Shown here in pieces: positions 33,654-45,705 of a stretch of DNA of 64,000 nucleotides. This DNA comes from Nigrospora sphaerica (taxonomy: Eukaryota; Ascomycota; Sordariomycetes; Amphisphaeriales; Apiosporaceae), in the NCBI GenBank assembly GCA_018287875.1, contig JAGVVL010000001.1, positions 7,626,001 to 7,690,000 on the forward strand, in the 5' to 3' direction. Position numbers and translations under genes: made by a program. Under the pieces are notes generated by a model, which was not told the origin of the DNA, did no database searches, and saw only the letters and a list, made by a program, of their open reading frames with translations. Within the stretch, counting starts at the first letter, position 1. Each line of letters opens with the position of its first letter.

Positions 33654-34637
33654 CTACTGGGGGTTGTCGTAGATGCGCTCGCCCTTGTGGTTCGTGGGGT
33701 TGGCCGTTTTCCAAGCCGGAAACACGTACCCGGCATCGGCGTCGGAGCCCTCGGGCGGAAACGGACCTATGTGCGGCTGAACGGTCTCAAAGAACACTCG
33801 GTACGCGTGGCCACTCAGGTGAAGACCGTCGGGCAACAGCTGCTCTAGAGCGCCGCGTTTCCCGCCCGGGTAGCCCAACGGCCGGCCGTTTTCGTCGCGC
33901 CCGTTGCTGTCGAGGCCCGGCGTCATGGAGACGGCCTCGTCCATCAAGACCTTCTGCAGGTCGATCAGGGTGGTGCCGACGACGTCGGCGGCGACCTGGC
34001 GGGCAATCTCCGAGTACCTGGCGCTCACGGCGGCTTCCCGACAGGTCCGCCCGTGGGCCGGCTTATCACACTCGTCGTTTCGCAGCTCGTCGATGGGCGG
34101 GGGCGTGACGAGGAGAATCTTGGGCTTGTGTGCCGTGACGTTCGGGTGGGTGATGATTCTCTTCAGGTTGGACCTGTATTCCTCCTCGTCCACATGCTGC
34201 GAGGTCGTGTCCAGCTCCAGACAGGCGTCATTCGCGCCCAGCAGCACGAGCTTCGAGGAAAAGGGGTTCAGCAAGGCTTCGGGAGACGGCCCCAGCCGAA
34301 ATCAGGTCACCTACGAGGTACTCAATCGTGGGCGTGGACGCTGAGCGGGGAGGGATGATCTTGTCGAGATACCTCAACACGTTCCGGGTGTTCCAGCCCG
34401 AGAAGCCCCGATTCACCACGTCCAGCCGGCGGATGCAATCTGAAATGGTTCGGTTGAGCCGGCGAACCGCCCTAGCGGGGGTCTACAGGAAACGCGAGAC
34501 TTACGATCCTGTAGTGCGCCTTGGAAGCAGAAGCCGTCCAGGATCTGAGTCGACTGTTGGAAGAGCGAGTCGCCGAGCAACACGACCTGATTGTAGGTCA
34601 TGGGTCCTTCGGGGACTGCAGGGCCGGAGTTGGACAT
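33654..34637 (-). CDS. IAH1: GDSL/SGNH esterase, isoamyl acetate hydrolase (IAH1) type
   Basis: Three exons, 34637-34505, 34439-34315 and 34250-33654, giving 284 residues. Block I is VVLLGDSLFQQS (nucleophile Ser24), block III is LLGANDACL (Gly91, Asn93) and block V is DGLHLSGHAY (Asp227, His230), the complete SGNH catalytic set. NRGFSGWNTR is the usual IAH1-like segment after block I. Intron 2 (34314-34251, GTAGGT donor, CTGAAC branch, pyrimidine tract and GAAG acceptor) restores the IEYLLVLLGAND strand and is preferred over shorter alternatives. Yeast IAH1 hydrolyses isoamyl acetate and related short acyl esters. No signal peptide, so intracellular. Yeast IAH1 is about 238 residues; this one has an extra C-terminal stretch. 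Confidence 0.9.
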
Positions 34638-36071
34638 GGCGATGTAGTGTCTTCTGTCTTTGTGAGCCTAAGCTCGGAGGAGCCGGCGTTTCCTGGAGAG
34701 TGTGAATAAGCGCTGGAAGGGATTGGATACTCAAATGAGTGAAAGGAGAGGGAGGTAGCGACGGGAAGCAACGGGGGTGGATTCAGCTTCGCTATCCGAG
34801 GTGGGGTTGAGTATGACTTCAGTTTTCCTTCCCTATTGGGGCGTGGAATGACGGACGGACGGACGAGAGGCGCAGCGGCGTCCATCCGGGAATCACCTAC
34901 TTGACCTCCAGAAAGCAGGATCCAGTCGACGACGCCTGTCGCCGTTACCCGGTATCCATATCACCGGAATGTAACTACTACTTCTCAACTGGAGAATCGG
35001 TTCCATCACAAACATGAGTGTGGCTTTACTTGAATGTCGGCGGGGTTCAATCAAGCTAGGAACAGCGCTTACAGATGGATCCCATCGCTACGGGCATCAA
35101 GTTTGTTTGCTGCATCCCATCAGACTACCAGTACGTAAAACCCCGATTTAGCCCAGCTCCTATGCTGATACTTGGTTCTGCAATTGCGATGCGGAATTCT
35201 AAAGGCGAAGTTGCCTTCGCATTGAGGATCGTGCCTCTTCCCGCTGGGACCAGTCCCTCCATTGGTGTTTTGTAGTTGAAACCCTCGCGATGTAGCTTAC
35301 ATCACGCAGCCGTGGAGTCACACACACGCACACACGCACGCGCGCGCGCGCGCGAGAGCGGGAGAGAGATGGTGAGAATGATATACAGAAAGGGAGCGGA
35401 TGAGAGAGAAATCTGCTTGTAGCTAAGGTTCAGCCTCCAGACTTCGGCTGGCCCGGCGCTCTGGTTCGTCACCCCAACAGTTTTAAGCGAGTCGGAAGGT
35501 CTTGGTTCATTCATGAAGCCATAGTGCAGCTGCCTGGCATTGTTTTGAATAAGAGCTAGTTTTGTACTTTCTATGATCTCAAACTTTTCAATAGTTCTCA
35601 ATAGGCGGGTTTTGTATCATATAGCTGCACTTAATAGCAGTGCAACGCATGTACGATAAATAGGAAAGGGCCGGCAGCTGTTGCTTCATCTTCTTTTCTA
35701 CATGCCTACAGTGGACTTAAACGCCGAGTAACCAAATCAACGAGTGTGCTGCTGCTGACTTCGTAGAAAACGGATTGCATGGGAGAGGTACGGCCGAGCA
35801 CTTCCCTCTTCAACACGACCTGCCGAAGCTCGACATCACAGGCGCGCGATAAGGCGATAAGGCGCAAGTCCCTGGCAAGCAGCTACACAGACGCGCAGAG
35901 CAACGCAGCCCGCAAACACCACGGCGACTTTTCGGTCCTCCTCTACCAACTCACTTGCCGACGACGACTATTTCTTTTTCCGGCCCTCCCCATACCAGCT
36001 ATTTTGACCCTGCCCATCCTCTGCCCGCAGAAGTCCCCCCTTCCTCTCTCTCCGCATTGCCATCGCCCAGC
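34638..36071. other. Divergent intergenic region
   Basis: Promoter space between the GDSL esterase (-) and the capping enzyme gene (+). It contains the CA/CG tract listed next. Just before the capping enzyme start the sequence is pyrimidine-rich, and the frame is open without ATG from 35955, so it is read as 5' UTR. Confidence 0.55.
35319..35368. repeat. Compound (CA)n(CG)n(GA)n microsatellite
   Basis: Alternating purine-pyrimidine tract including about ten CG units, strongly Z-DNA-prone, between two divergent genes. Confidence 0.9.
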
Positions 36072-37253
36072 ATGGAAGAGGGTCCGATCCAGGCCATCGA
36101 CCGCCCCGGCATCAAAATGTCGGAGCAGGAGACGCGCGCGCTGCGCCAGGAGGTGCAGCACCTCCTGGGGCGCGAGAAATGGGACTTTCCCGGCGCGCAG
36201 CCCGTCAGCTTCTCCAAGCGCCACCTCGAGGCGCTGCGGTCCGAGGACTACTACGTCTGCGAGAAGTCGGACGGCCTGCGCTACCTGCTGTACCTGACGG
36301 CGGATCCGTCCACCGGCAACGAGGCGCACTTCCTCATCGACCGAAAGAACGACTACTGGCTCGTGTCGCACCCCTCGACGCACATCCCCACCCCCGAGGG
36401 CGTCGAGACCTTCCACAAGGACACGCTGCTCGACGGCGAGCTCGTCATGGACAACGTCGGCAACGGCCGCTACGAGCCGCGCTACCTCGTCTTCGACTGC
36501 CTCGTCCTCGACGGCCAGAACCTCATGCCGCGTGAGCTGTCCAAGCGCCTCGGCTACTTCCAGGAGCAGGTCTTTAAGCCCTACCGCGAGCTCTACAAGA
36601 AGTTCCCCGAGGAGAAGCGCTACCAGCCCTTCATCCTCGAGATGAAGGACATGCAGGTGGCCTACGGCATCGAGATGATGTTCCGCCAGGTCATTCCCAA
36701 GCTCAAGCACGGCAACGACGGCCTCATCTTCACCTGCCTGCACAGCGAGTACAAGCCCGGCACCGACCCGCACATCATCAAGTGGAAGGCGGCCGAGGAG
36801 AACTCTGTCGACTTCCGCTGGAAGCTGCACTTCCCGACGGTCGAGCCCGACGACGAGGACCGCGCCGCCGGCATCACGCACCCCTACACCGACTACGACA
36901 ATGTGCCCCCCGTCGAGCTCCTGGCCTTCCACGGCGGCAACGGCCCCGACGCCTACCGCCACTTCGCCGACCTCTACCTCGAGGAGGACGAGTGGGAGGA
37001 GCTCAAGGCCCTCAACGAGCCGCTCGACGAACGCATCATCGAGGTCTACATGGACAAGCAGAAGCGCTGGCGCTTCTACCGCTTCCGCGACGACAAGGCC
37101 AACGGCAACCACATCTCGGTCGTCAACAGCGTCATCGACAGCATACAGGATGGCGTGAGCGAGGAGGACCTGCTGGCCGCGGCTAAGAGCATACGCGACA
37201 ACTGGAAGCGGCGGGAACTGGAACAGCGCAACCGCGCGTTAAAATCGCTTTGA
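36072..37253 (+). CDS. CEG1: mRNA guanylyltransferase (capping enzyme alpha subunit)
   Basis: Single-exon gene of 393 residues. It transfers GMP from GTP to the 5' diphosphate end of nascent nuclear mRNA. The covalent GMP site is EKSDGLR, with Lys65 in motif I (KxDG). Other nucleotidyltransferase motifs follow in order: motif III (HKDTLLDGELV and YLVFDCLVLDG), motif IV (NDGLIFTCLHSEY) and motif V (IIKWK), then an OB-fold domain with the R-rich RWRFYRFRDDKANGNH segment of motif VI type. The N terminus MEEGPIQAIDRPG fits fungal homologues, and the upstream in-frame stretch has no ATG. Fungi keep the triphosphatase on a separate protein, consistent with the length here. Confidence 0.96.
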   Translation: MEEGPIQAIDRPGIKMSEQETRALRQEVQHLLGREKWDFPGAQPVSFSKRHLEALRSEDYYVCEKSDGLRYLLYLTADPSTGNEAHFLIDRKNDYWLVSHPSTHIPTPEGVETFHKDTLLDGELVMDNVGNGRYEPRYLVFDCLVLDGQNLMPRELSKRLGYFQEQVFKPYRELYKKFPEEKRYQPFILEMKDMQVAYGIEMMFRQVIPKLKHGNDGLIFTCLHSEYKPGTDPHIIKWKAAEENSVDFRWKLHFPTVEPDDEDRAAGITHPYTDYDNVPPVELLAFHGGNGPDAYRHFADLYLEEDEWEELKALNEPLDERIIEVYMDKQKRWRFYRFRDDKANGNHISVVNSVIDSIQDGVSEEDLLAAAKSIRDNWKRRELEQRNRALKSL

Positions 37254-37925
37254 GAAGGGGCTTGCACGTTGGGGAAAAAATAATGGGTATGGCGTTGTTG
37301 CACCGGAACGGGTCCTGTAAAAGCAGGCGCGGGACCCGTTCCCATCTACGGCATGGGCGTGGCGTTCGGTGGGCATCACGGGACCGGCGGGCATTATCAG
37401 TCTTAATATCCCCCCCTTCATTCTTCCAAGGCGTGGTCTGGCGCTAGGATTAGGGATAGCGATTAACTGCTGCTTTATATTCTGTTTCAAATAGGTTACA
37501 CATAGCGGAGCTGCTTTGGGGGCGACCTCTTTCTGCGGGCAGTACCGGGACGTCTCATGGGTGCTATTCGTCATTATGTGACCAAGGTTGATGGGAGCTA
37601 ACCATCATCTATCTATGCCATCCAGCTGCGAGAGAATCCGATGCAAGGATGAACAAGGGTATAACCATGATACACTCTGGACAACAACAAAAAGACGACA
37701 AGCAAGAACAAAAAGACGACAAGCGAGGTTGCCAATGATCCCCGTCTCCCACTTTTCCCTCCTCCCTTAGCCCACGCGACCAGTACCACAATGGACTCTC
37801 CCCTCAAATCGTTCATTCTCGTACATGCTCGTGGAATAAAAACTTACCCGAACTCCCGGTGAACAAGGAAATACTCTTGGACTGAATGGTACAGGGGAGC
37901 AGCAACCCAGATGAGCCTCATTCCT
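37254..37925. other. Convergent 3' intergenic region
   Basis: 3' flanks of the capping enzyme (+) and PDS5 (-) genes. It contains an exact 18-bp direct repeat, AACAAAAAGACGACAAGC, at 37686-37703 and 37707-37724. No gene recognised. Confidence 0.6.
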
Positions 37926-40900
37926 CTATTCGGAATCGCCATCCTCCTCCGCAGCCGCAGCGCGCCGGCTCCTGGTCGAGCGACTCGCCGGAGCAGGCGC
38001 CGGCTTCGCCTTGCCTCTGGCCGGCGCCGCCGATTTTCCTTTCGTAGTGGCAGCCTTGCCAGCAGCCTTCGTCTTGGCTGGCGGAGCAGGAGCAGCTCGC
38101 CCCCTTCGGCCAGTCGCTTTGGGCGGTGGGGATGCCTCCTCTTCTTCCTCCTCGGCCTCGGCCTCCGCTTCATGGTCCTCTTCTTCTGATGCCTCGGCCT
38201 CCGCTTCGTTCTCATCTCCGGGCGGTTCGCTCAGCTCGCTGTCCTCTGTTCCTTCTGCTGCTGCCACCACTTTCTTGACGGGCTTCGCGGCACGCTTGGC
38301 CGCGGGCGCATCGCTGTCCTTGCCATCTTCGTCCATAGACTCGGCCTCCTCGGCCTCGGAAAGCTCAGACTCGTCCTCGTCGTCATCGTCCTGGTGGATC
38401 ACGTTACCATCCCTGTCGTAATAGACCCAGCTCGCCACTCCCTCATCCATCTCATCATCGTCATCCTCCGAGTCGCGCTCTACGTAAGTGGAGTTGTTCT
38501 TGGAGCGGCCACTGCGGCGGCGGTTGGCGGCCTCCTCTGCGGACAAAGCCTTCCGAGTCGGTGATTTGGCCTTCTTCTTTGCCTTGAGCGGTTTCACGGT
38601 CCTTGCCTTGAAGCCGGATTTGGACGTGGCCGTTCTGGACTTCTTCTGGGCGGGATGTCCGCCATCCCCACGATCGTCCATACTCTTGCGTTTCTGTGTA
38701 CGAGTCATGTCAACACCATATACCTGCCATCGCCAGGATTGGCTTTATAGCGTACCTTTTTCTTGTCCAGTGAACGAAGCAGAGCGTCCAGTCGCTCGTC
38801 CACACCCTCGGGGAGAAATTGCTTCTCTGCGATGGATTGGGCGACCTCGTGGCTGGGCAATGCCGTGTACAAGCCCAAGGGCAACCCGATCTTGCCGGAA
38901 TACGCCTGGAAACTCCAGTTCTTCCGTTCCTGCCACTTCCTCAAGACAGCTTGAGCCAGGTCGCTGATAACGTAGAGGTTCTCGCTTTCCGTGGAATTGA
39001 TACCATCGCGGGTCTGCTTGACGCGTTCTGCGTACTTGAAGATCATGCCAAAGTTCTGCTCAGTAGCCACGTTGCTCACATAATAGATGAGGTACCTCGC
39101 GTGGTCCACCAGCTCGTCCGTGTCAGTGCCGTAGTCAGGATGGTGCGCTAGGAGTGAGATCAGTCTGCCCATGCAGGCTTCCATCACATTTTGTTTGCTC
39201 TCATGGAAGAACCGCGCCCGCGACCGGATCCAGGTCTCGATCTGTTGCCTGAATTCCAACACAGGCTCGAAAGCAGTGAGGAAGATCATTGTGTAGAACC
39301 TCGGCTTCAACCGACCAGCCACCAGATACTTCTGGAGTGTTCTGATGAACCCATGCCGAACATGGACATCTGTCGCTTGCGCCATGGTGGCCAGCCTATT
39401 GAACTCGCCGTGGGTGAAGAGCTCCTCATATTGTTTGTAGGTGCAGAGCTTCAGCGTCAGCTGTCCCGCCAGTAGGTGCAGCCGAGACCTGTGGTGCTTG
39501 GGTGTGTCTTGCGTTTTACACAAGTCGCCATCCGGCTTGCTCAAGGTACGCAGTAGCTTGAAGACTGGAGATGCCATTTGCTTGGCTTCGTCGGAATCTT
39601 TAGCTCCACGAAGGCGGTTGACAATCATTCTCACGGACCAGCATTTGATGTGGCATTCTTCTTCCAGGTCGGCATCCTCTGCCCACTCCGGATCGGAGTT
39701 TTTGGCCTGCGTGCGCACCTTTTCCAGCACGTTCTTGTAGGCCGTATCCATGATCTCGTCGTTGTAGTCAGCCGTGACCTTGGGGGCAAGTAACTCCAAT
39801 TGGCTGACGGCAGCCAGCTTGCTGAGGAAGTGTTTCTTTTCGTAGCCCCAGTCCTTCATGATTCTTTGAAGGAGGTCCGTGGCTAAAACCAGGCTCTTGT
39901 CGTCCTTGCGCGCCATAAGAATGTTGACGGCGTATTTGGCCGCCTTGGCAGACTGGCCGTACAAAGCATAGTTCATCAAAGCCTGCGTGAACTTCCTATC
40001 CTCGGGGATGTTATCCGGGTATTTTCGCGAATAGGACGAGCACGCCTTGAGAGTCTCGACTGCAACCGTGTCACTTTCTTTCGTGGAGGTGGGCGCCGCA
40101 TCCGTCAAGTCCTTGCACAGCTGGCCAATATGGGTCCTGAAGAGGTCGGGGATCTTCTGAGAGATCTCATTGGTGATTTGCTGTGCCGTGCTGCCCAGGC
40201 CGTCCTTATCAGTCTTGGAGACGTCGATGAAGGTTGAAAGATGGCTCTTGTTGAACATAATATAGGCGGAGCGGTACAGGAGAGGAAGCATGGCGTCAAG
40301 GACGTGGGGTTTCGATGTGCCCTGCATTCTCTTGTTGAATTCCTTAATTGCCCGATACATGGTCTTGAAGTCGCTCTCAAGGCTGACGACGAACTTGATG
40401 AGTTGGTAGCTCCGCCGGTCGTTGAGGAGGGCGAAGTTGTTCAGATCAGCCTCGGTCTTGACAGGGTCGGGAAGGTAGCTGCACAGGTATTGGATCGTCT
40501 TCTTGAGGTTCTGCTTGGTCATCTCTGCGTTGCCTTCGGGAACGCCGCCGTTGTACTTCTCGCACTGGCGCACGTAGTTCTCGAGCACCTTGGAGAACTG
40601 GGGCTGTCTCGTCTGCAACGCAAAGAATGCGCGCTTCGCTTTCTCATCCAAGCATCGCACCAGGAGCAGGATGCGCTCGGCGCGTATGCGGTCGGGGTCA
40701 TAAGAGTCATCCGCAGCCGACTGTGCCTGCGACTGGGCGTTGCCGTTAGATTTGGAGCCCTTGGTCTTGGGAGGCGGGTATGACAGGGGAACCATGCAGT
40801 CGAACAGGACCCGCTCCAAAAGAACAATAAGCTCCTGGTCATTGGCGTAGAACGTGTTAAAGATGTATGTAGGGACGTTGGAGAGAGCAGAGGCTACGCT

Positions 40901-42595
40901 ATCCTGGCCAGCCCTGATCTCGCCAGACGCCACGGCCCACAGCTTCGCTACCAAGGCCATGGCCTCAACGCGAATCGCCGGTCGCTTGTCCCGGCATCGA
41001 TCGGTGAGCGTGGATAGCAACGAGTCCGGCTTGTCGACACCTCCGCTCGATGCCAGTTTGGTCACAATGTCCCTAAAACCGAAGACCTCGACCGATTTTA
41101 CGGCAGCGAATCGGACCCTTTCGTCACTATCGTTGAGCTTGTCCCTCAAACCAGAAATGAAGGCCGACTCGTCTTCCCGACTAAGGCCGATGCCGCCCGC
41201 CGACGTCGAGACGATGTAGCCAACCGCCGTGGTCCACGCCGTGCGGATCAAGGGCGACTTGTCATTGCGGCGGTTGACAAAGTTTTGGAACGCCTGAGGA
41301 TGGGTCTGGGCGAATGACAGAGGGGAAATAGGGGTGTTCAGAATGCTAAGCTCGGCATGCTCCGGGACGTCGTCGTTCAGCTTAATGGGGGGGTAGGCCG
41401 CAGGGTCCATTGTGGGCGGCGGGGGCGGACCGGCTGCGCCGATACCCGCAATCATGTCGCCGAGTGTCTCAGTCGCCAGGAGCCTCAGCTGGACATTGTC
41501 AGCCGAGAGCTCGGCCTCGATCTGCGGCACGACATTCTGGAGCACCGTAGGGGCCGCGCGCCAAAGTTCGCGGAGGAGGAGGTGTGCTTTTCGGAGCTCT
41601 TTGAAATCGGATTCTGAAGGGCCGCTGGGCTCCTCGTCGTCGGATCCATTCTCATCCCGGTGACCGTTGGCGTTTGTAGGCTTCCCACCAGTCGATACGT
41701 CCATAATGACGTCGCTGAAGTACTGGCTCACGTAGCGAGCCATTTTGTCCGGACAGGTATTGCAGATGGTTTTGGCCATGACATAGGCTTCAGGCTCTTC
41801 CTTGGGGAGGAGCGTGGTTTGGTTGCCGTTCAACTCCGACTTGCTCCTCGCGCCACCAGGAGGGGCTGCCCGTAGGAACTGGGCCATGATGACATCAAGC
41901 ACGGCCGGTGGGAGCCCCGGGCCCTCATCCACCAGCGTGACCAACACCTCGGTCATGTGAAATTCAACGTCTTTGGCCACCTGCTCGCCGGACGTGGATT
42001 TGGAGGTTCCCGATATGCCGTCGAAGATGGACGAGAACAAGTAGAGTAGCAGCTCCTCGGCATTGGGCAGGTCGTTCACGAGCAGGATGCTCTTGACTTC
42101 GGCCAAAGACGTGAGTACGTATTTGTGCTGGGTGTTGTACGCGTTTGTCGGGTCCCAGAGGGCGGGCAGAATGACTTTGATGAAGAGGTTGAAAATGTCC
42201 TGGGCGTATCAAGTTAGCGACGGGGCGAGCGACAGGCCCAACACGCGTTGTTTACGGACCTTGAGCTGCGAGGGCGTGAATGGTGCGTCGGGTGCGCATA
42301 GCTTGAGGATATCCACCAGGCATGATGCGGTGTAGGCGCGGACGCCGGCCTCCTTGTGCGCCAGGAGGTTGTGTGAGCCGAGTTCCTTGGAGACCTTGGT
42401 GAGCGAGTCCTTGTTGACGGACTCCTGTTCCATATCGGCCAATTCCTTGGAGAGCTTCTCAAGTCGGCGCAGGAGCTCCGTGGTGGCCATGGGCTTGCCG
42501 GCCCGCCACGACAAGGACTCGTTGAACTGCAGGTCGACCAGGTCCTCGTCCATCTGGTCGTCCTCGGCGGGAGCTTCGTCCCTCGTGCGCGCCAT
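37926..42595 (-). CDS. PDS5: Sister chromatid cohesion protein PDS5
   Basis: Predicted three exons, 42595-42260, 42199-38756 and 38693-37926, giving 1515 residues. PDS5 binds the cohesin kleisin on chromosomes and controls cohesin release and acetylation. The N terminus includes LQFNESLSWRAGKP and LLAHKEAGVRAYTASCLVDILKLCAPDAPF, then DIFNLFIKVILPAL across intron 1, typical of PDS5. HEAT repeats fill the central 1100 residues (for example RCLDEKAKRAFFALQ, VLDAMLPLLYRSAYIMFN, GFIRTLQKYLVAGRLKPRF). The C-terminal exon is disordered, Lys-rich then acidic, ending in an AT-hook-like basic RGRAAPAPPAK region and RSTRSRRAAAAEEDGDSE. The last intron (38755-38694) has donor GTACGC. If it is retained, translation stops at a TGA overlapping an in-frame ATG of the last exon. 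Confidence 0.93.
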
Positions 42596-45500
42596 GTCGC
42601 CCCAATGTCAGTGAGGTTATGTTGGGTGGGTTTTGGGGTTGGAGCCGTGGGTGTTGACGGGGCGCGTGCCGTCGCGGTTTCGCGTGACGGAAAGGTGTGT
42701 CTCGAATCGCGGGGAAGTGTCGGTCGAAATCCTGGACGCGGCACTCGCACGCTCAGAGGCCGGGAGACTGGCAGCTGGGCGCCGGGCGCATCAACAGGAT
42801 GGCGTGCAGCGACGATTGGAAGACCGCAGGACCACGGGGATGGAGCGCGTCGCAATGCAGAAGAGGATTGCAGCTGGGAATGGACCAGGCTGGCGCATTG
42901 AAATTGATGGGGAGAAGTTCGCGATGGTTTGGGGCACGGGTCGTGTCAGCCACCTGAGCTGTGCCAGTACCTAAGCTCTCTCCAAATCCAGGTGCTGCGG
43001 CTGCCCAGTGCGGGTGCTGTGCATTGCAGGTCTACATGTACCTCAGTAACATGGATTCGGGGGTTCGTGTTACGCGACTTTGATAGGCTGCCGCGCGCGA
43101 GAGAGGGACAGAGAGAACAGAGACAACGCGCCATCGCCGCCGCTTGAGCTTTCCCGATGAGCCTTCGCGCGCGAATCTTCTGCTTCCACCCAAAACACGC
43201 GCTCGCTCGCTCGCACAAGACTATACTTCACCCGATGGGTGATAGTTCTTCCTGTCACTGCCACCTGGGACCTGTTCGGCTTGCCTCTGCTCTCCCTGCC
43301 TCCTGGTATACAACCTACCTACCAGCTAAGAACCTCTGGAAGTAAGCACGTAGCTAAGTACTTATGTTAGTTATAACCTAGGGGTCCAAGCTTCCCTATC
43401 GCACGCAGGGTTCTCGATAGCACGGGCCAATTCAGACCTTCGACACGTCTGCCTGCACCAATTGAAGAAAACCCTCTGACCCTTCAATCACCTGTTTGGC
43501 CACAACCATTGGAAGGAGGTAAGAACCTACTTGTATGTAATCCGGAGTAGTCCAACGACGCTCGTCAATCGTATCTTTGGACTCTGAGTTGGGCACTTGA
43601 CTTCGGCGCCCAGGGAATGCCGTGTTGGACATGTAAACACAACCAAACTTGATGATGCAACCATGAGTCCCCGCCTCGGGTAGCTGCCAGGTTGTCTCGC
43701 GCCGCTCAAACGAAGGGCCATTCGGACGTTTGGCACACTTCTAAACGTCTGGCGCTCCCGAAGCCTCATTTATACTTTTGGTAGGCTGTGGTTATCTGGC
43801 GGGGCCGTATCTTGCCGACTTTCCTGCCCCAACCTTGAGCTTTTCAGACGAGCACGTTCGTCCAGTACCCCAGGGACACACATAAGCAACATGATGAGCC
43901 ACAGGCGTTTCTCCCGAGTAACCGTATAGAGAAAAGCTGAGACGGGCTCACAAAAGGGATCGGCCTTTTAACAAGGCCAAAAAGGGGGACCTGACTAACA
44001 TTAGCAACGTTGCTCCCTAGCTCTCGCCCCTGTTTCCTACGTTTGGCGCCCTCGGCCATTGCCTGTCTGCCTCCTCACATGCTCGCGCAAAACGCCAAAG
44101 GGCGTGCCGCCGAGTCGCTGAGGCCGCGGGGTCATCGAGAAAAGCGAAAATACTTTGATGGGCGACATTTGATGACAAGGCAAGTAGTCCCTCCAGACTC
44201 GCAAATGATGCAGAAAAGCGGGAGGAGCCGAGCCAAGAACAGGACGAGCGCATGTCTGTGAGCGCCCTGACCTCACGCTGCCAGAGGCATCTTTTTAAGA
44301 GTGCCCATCGTCTCCCAGACCACCGTTCACAGACTCGGCCGACAAGTAAAGAATCTTCGCATACCTCTACTATATAGCGAAGAACTTTCGCCAGCCTCTC
44401 CTTCGGGCTCTGGCTGCTGTTCCGGCGGGGAGGAGCGTGCTCCCCGTCGAGCATTCAAAACCTACTAAAGGTATTTCGGGTCCAGGCCCGATGAACGTTT
44501 TCGGCATGCGCCGTCTACCCTTAGACTTGGTCCCAAGAAGAGGATGGATTCGGCCAGCATTCCGTATTCATAAGAGCATACACACTTCCAGGATGCTCCT
44601 TAACTTTGACGACCACATGTGGCATTGATATGGTACTGCGGCGTGGTTTGGCACGTCCGTATGGGCCGGACACAGCTCCGCACCAGCACGATCGAATTGC
44701 CAAATTGGTCATTGCAACCGGGCCCCTGGTTGTGTCTGCCAGCCCGGCGATGGACGGATAGATGGCAAGAAATGGACTAGAAGAATGGGGACATTGCTCC
44801 AGTCTCCCTTCACATCCGGTTGGGACCCGCCGTGCGTGCTGTTGGGCCGCCCCGCCTTCAACGCCTCTCAGGGCCACAAGGATCTCTTCACCCCCCCTTC
44901 TGCCCTGGTCGACCGAGACGCATTACCACCACGTGAAACTGGCGGCCGACGTGCATCTCGACCGAGAGAGGGTCAATGGGTCGCATGGAACATTTCTAGA
45001 ACACCTTGGTAGGTGTTGTTGTTTTGGGAGGGCCGCGGGGCTGCCATCGTGATCCCATGGCAGTTGTCTTCCCTGCGTTGGATGCCGCATTGCTTACGTA
45101 CTTGCCTAGCCTACTATAGGATTGAGCTAGGATCCGGCTGGGATCAATGCTAATTTAATTGCAGACCCATTCAACGTGCGATTTTTCGACCAAGGCGGCG
45201 AGGTCCCTTCCAGCTACAGGAAAGAGGCCCGACAGCCTAGGAACTATCTGATCCGCTTCGGTAGCACCCTCCCGGAGGCCCAGGACTGTGTGGTCAAGGC
45301 TTAGTACCGAGCGCCTGGGATCATGGCTCCTGACTGGAAGCCCGGTCAGCGGTGTGGCAGTGATGTCTGCGAAGGAGGAGCCAAGCGTACGGAGATTACT
45401 TGGGTTGGACAATGGGCCAAATCCGTGTGTATTCGACCTGGACCCCGTCGCATTGAGCCGCAGATGGAGTCGGCCGCTCGCTGAGGAACGCCTATATTGA

Positions 45501-45705
45501 GGCCTCGCCGCCGTCCCCAGCTTCCAACTGTTCGGGAGTTTTGGCTCACGGTCGACGTCGTGACAGCGCACCTCAACTTGATGGATTATACCGTCTAGCC
45601 ATTCCTTACACGTCCCCTCAAAGCCTCTGTCACTCGTTCTGCGCCCGCGCTTCCCCTCCTTTACCCGCCTAATTCTCGGTCTGAGCAGCTCCCCCGAATC
45701 CCACC
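42596..45705. other. No recognisable gene
   Basis: Upstream of PDS5 (reading leftward) and of the secreted hydrolase (reading rightward). Frames up to 145 codons occur with no domain similarity. Nothing else supported. Confidence 0.5.

Noticed and set aside
34281..34314. 34-nt intron option in the IAH1-type gene
   Set aside because: It is shorter than usual fungal introns; the 64-nt alternative has a branch site and pyrimidine tract and restores the conserved GAND strand.
35943..37112. 389-codon frame antisense to the capping enzyme
   Set aside because: It mirrors the GC-rich third positions of the guanylyltransferase gene and has no similarity of its own.
38694..38723. 30-nt intron option at the end of PDS5 (GTATAT donor)
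   Set aside because: It is too short for a fungal spliceosomal intron; the GTACGC donor 32 nt upstream gives a normal 62-nt intron in phase.
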